This document shows, piece after piece, positions 47,256-48,017 of a stretch of 48,017 nt of DNA. The first letter of the stretch is position 1. Each line of letters begins with the position of its first letter. The position numbers were made by a program, and so were the translations under genes. Under the pieces are notes generated by a model. The model saw only the letters and a program-made list of their open reading frames with translations, searched no databases and was not told the DNA's origin. The stretch comes from Sinorhizobium shofinae. GTDB lineage: Bacteria; Pseudomonadota; Alphaproteobacteria; Rhizobiales; Rhizobiaceae. The stretch spans positions 52,595 to 100,611 of the forward strand of contig MBFK01000164.1 of the NCBI GenBank assembly GCA_001704765.1. Direction: 5' to 3'.

Positions 47256-47615
47256 TCAGACGGCACCATCCTCGTCGTGCCATTGGCGGCTGTCTGCCGG
47301 CGCTTCATCGCGATCGTTGAGGCCGTAGTCGCGGGTGACCGCCGCGATCCTCAGCCGGTAGTCGGCGAAGGCGCCGCCGCGCCCGGCCGCTTGCGCCGCG
47401 CGATGCTCGGCGCCGTTGCGCCAAGTCTTCACCGCCGCCTCGTCGCGCCAGAAGGAGAGCGACAGCAACTTGTTCGGATCCGCGAGGCTCTGGAAGCGCT
47501 CGATCGAGATGAAGCCGTCGATCCCATCCAGAAGCGGACGCAGATCGGCGGCAAGGCCAAGATAGGTGTCGCGTTTGCCCTCGGCCGGCAGGACTTCGAA
47601 AATCACCGCGATCAT
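47256..47615 (-). CDS. Antibiotic biosynthesis monooxygenase (ABM) domain protein
   Basis: A 119-residue dimeric alpha-beta barrel protein. The ABM pattern is MIAVIFEVLPAEGKRDTYL, GFISIERFQSLADPNKLLSL and FWRDEAAVKTWRNGAEHRAA. The ATG at 47615 has AAGGAG at eight bases and lies four bases behind the stop of the NIPSNAP-like gene, so they form an operon. Such proteins range from haem-degrading to quinone-forming monooxygenases; this one is not distinguishable further, and catalytic residues are not obvious. Confidence 0.82.
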   Translation of the reverse strand: MIAVIFEVLPAEGKRDTYLGLAADLRPLLDGIDGFISIERFQSLADPNKLLSLSFWRDEAAVKTWRNGAEHRAAQAAGRGGAFADYRLRIAAVTRDYGLNDRDEAPADSRQWHDEDGAV

Positions 47616-47619
47616 CGCA

Positions 47620-47940
47620 TCACTCCTTTCCATGCGGCAGCGAGACGTTCTTCAAGAAGATGCGGTCCTCTTTCAGGATGAAGCGCTCGCGCCGGGCGAA
47701 CTCGTAGTTCTCGCGACCAAGCGGATCGGCGGCAAGCCTGGCGCGGTAGGCCTCGTATGCGGCAAGGCTTTCGATGTTGTAGACGCCGTAGGCGGTCGTC
47801 GCCGAACCTTCATGGGGACCGAAATAGCCGATGAGATCGGCGCCGCAGCGTGGGATAGCCTCGCCCCAATTGCGGGAATAGGCGGCGAAATCGTCCTTGC
47901 GGAACGGATCGATCTCATAGCGGATGAAGCAGGTGATCAT
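47620..47940 (-). CDS. NIPSNAP-family protein
   Basis: A 106-residue dimeric alpha-beta barrel protein: MITCFIRYEIDPFRKDDFAA, NWGEAIPRCGADLIGYFGPH and YRARLAADPLGRENYEFARR. GGAGA precedes the ATG at 47940, which is preferred over a start four codons earlier. NIPSNAP proteins are small stress-related proteins of unclear biochemical role. Its partner downstream has the same fold; the two may form mixed barrels or act on the same small molecule. Confidence 0.82.
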   Translation of the reverse strand: MITCFIRYEIDPFRKDDFAAYSRNWGEAIPRCGADLIGYFGPHEGSATTAYGVYNIESLAAYEAYRARLAADPLGRENYEFARRERFILKEDRIFLKNVSLPHGKE

Positions 47941-48017
47941 GGTTTTCTCCAATGAAAGAACACAAGGGGTAAAACACCTTCAACTGGCGGCTTTTCCTTG
48001 GGTTCGGTTGTGTTTGA

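Overview
The window looks like chromosome of a Sinorhizobium/Ensifer-type alphaproteobacterium (Rhizobiales). Four things point there: the betI-betC-betB-betA order with choline sulfatase as second gene; a cysH-cysD-cysN set with an iron-sulfur APS reductase and a CysN without a fused APS kinase; a smc/DsbA-like/DciA-like/mutY/ccrM neighbourhood; and several GC-rich palindromic intergenic repeats of the kind scattered through rhizobial genomes. This is inferred from gene content and remembered protein sequences. No database search was run.

Layout. 1-6.1 kb: end of a DeoR-type regulator, L-asparaginase II, a DUF3750 membrane-anchored protein, a possible 23-codon gene, a PIG3-like quinone oxidoreductase, an EAL-CBS-GGDEF protein and an HdeD-like membrane protein. 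6.2-11.7 kb: the choline-O-sulfate/choline to glycine betaine operon, with a perfect BetI-type operator in front and a palindromic repeat between betB and betA. 11.7-12.6 kb: two small genes on the minus strand. 12.8-16.1 kb: assimilatory sulfate reduction (cysHDN), with a 9+9 inverted repeat upstream and a strong terminator behind. 16.2-17.3 kb: a small protein, tRNA-Pro(CGG) and a lipoprotein.

17.3-32.5 kb is accessory in character, with long gene-poor gaps and broken genes: an IS110-type transposase start fused to a metallo-beta-lactamase tail, a dapA-family gene broken at its catalytic tyrosine codon, a P-loop kinase with two frameshifts, and a decayed dehydrogenase/DUF4166 gene. Intact genes between them are an ArgP-like regulator with a divergent LysE exporter, an RhtB-type exporter, a GreA-like factor, an MgtC/DUF4010 membrane protein and a CYTH-CHAD triphosphatase-type protein. 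Divergent from the CYTH-CHAD gene lies a small cluster of lysine-rich proteins that includes two inverted paralogues. A close match to a PhoB box sits in the shared promoter region, which suggests a phosphate-regulated, polyphosphate-linked locus. This is the most interesting part of the window.

29.9-48 kb returns to conserved chromosome: tRNA-Gln(TTG), a cupin overlapping an MBL hydrolase, DUF1499, an unknown gene flanked by two copies of a palindromic repeat, a small lipoprotein, ppdK, smc, a DsbA-like lipoprotein, a DciA-like (DUF721) protein, divergent mutY, a HAD hydrolase, an RTX-type secreted protein, ccrM, and a pair of dimeric alpha-beta barrel proteins (ABM and NIPSNAP) at the right edge.
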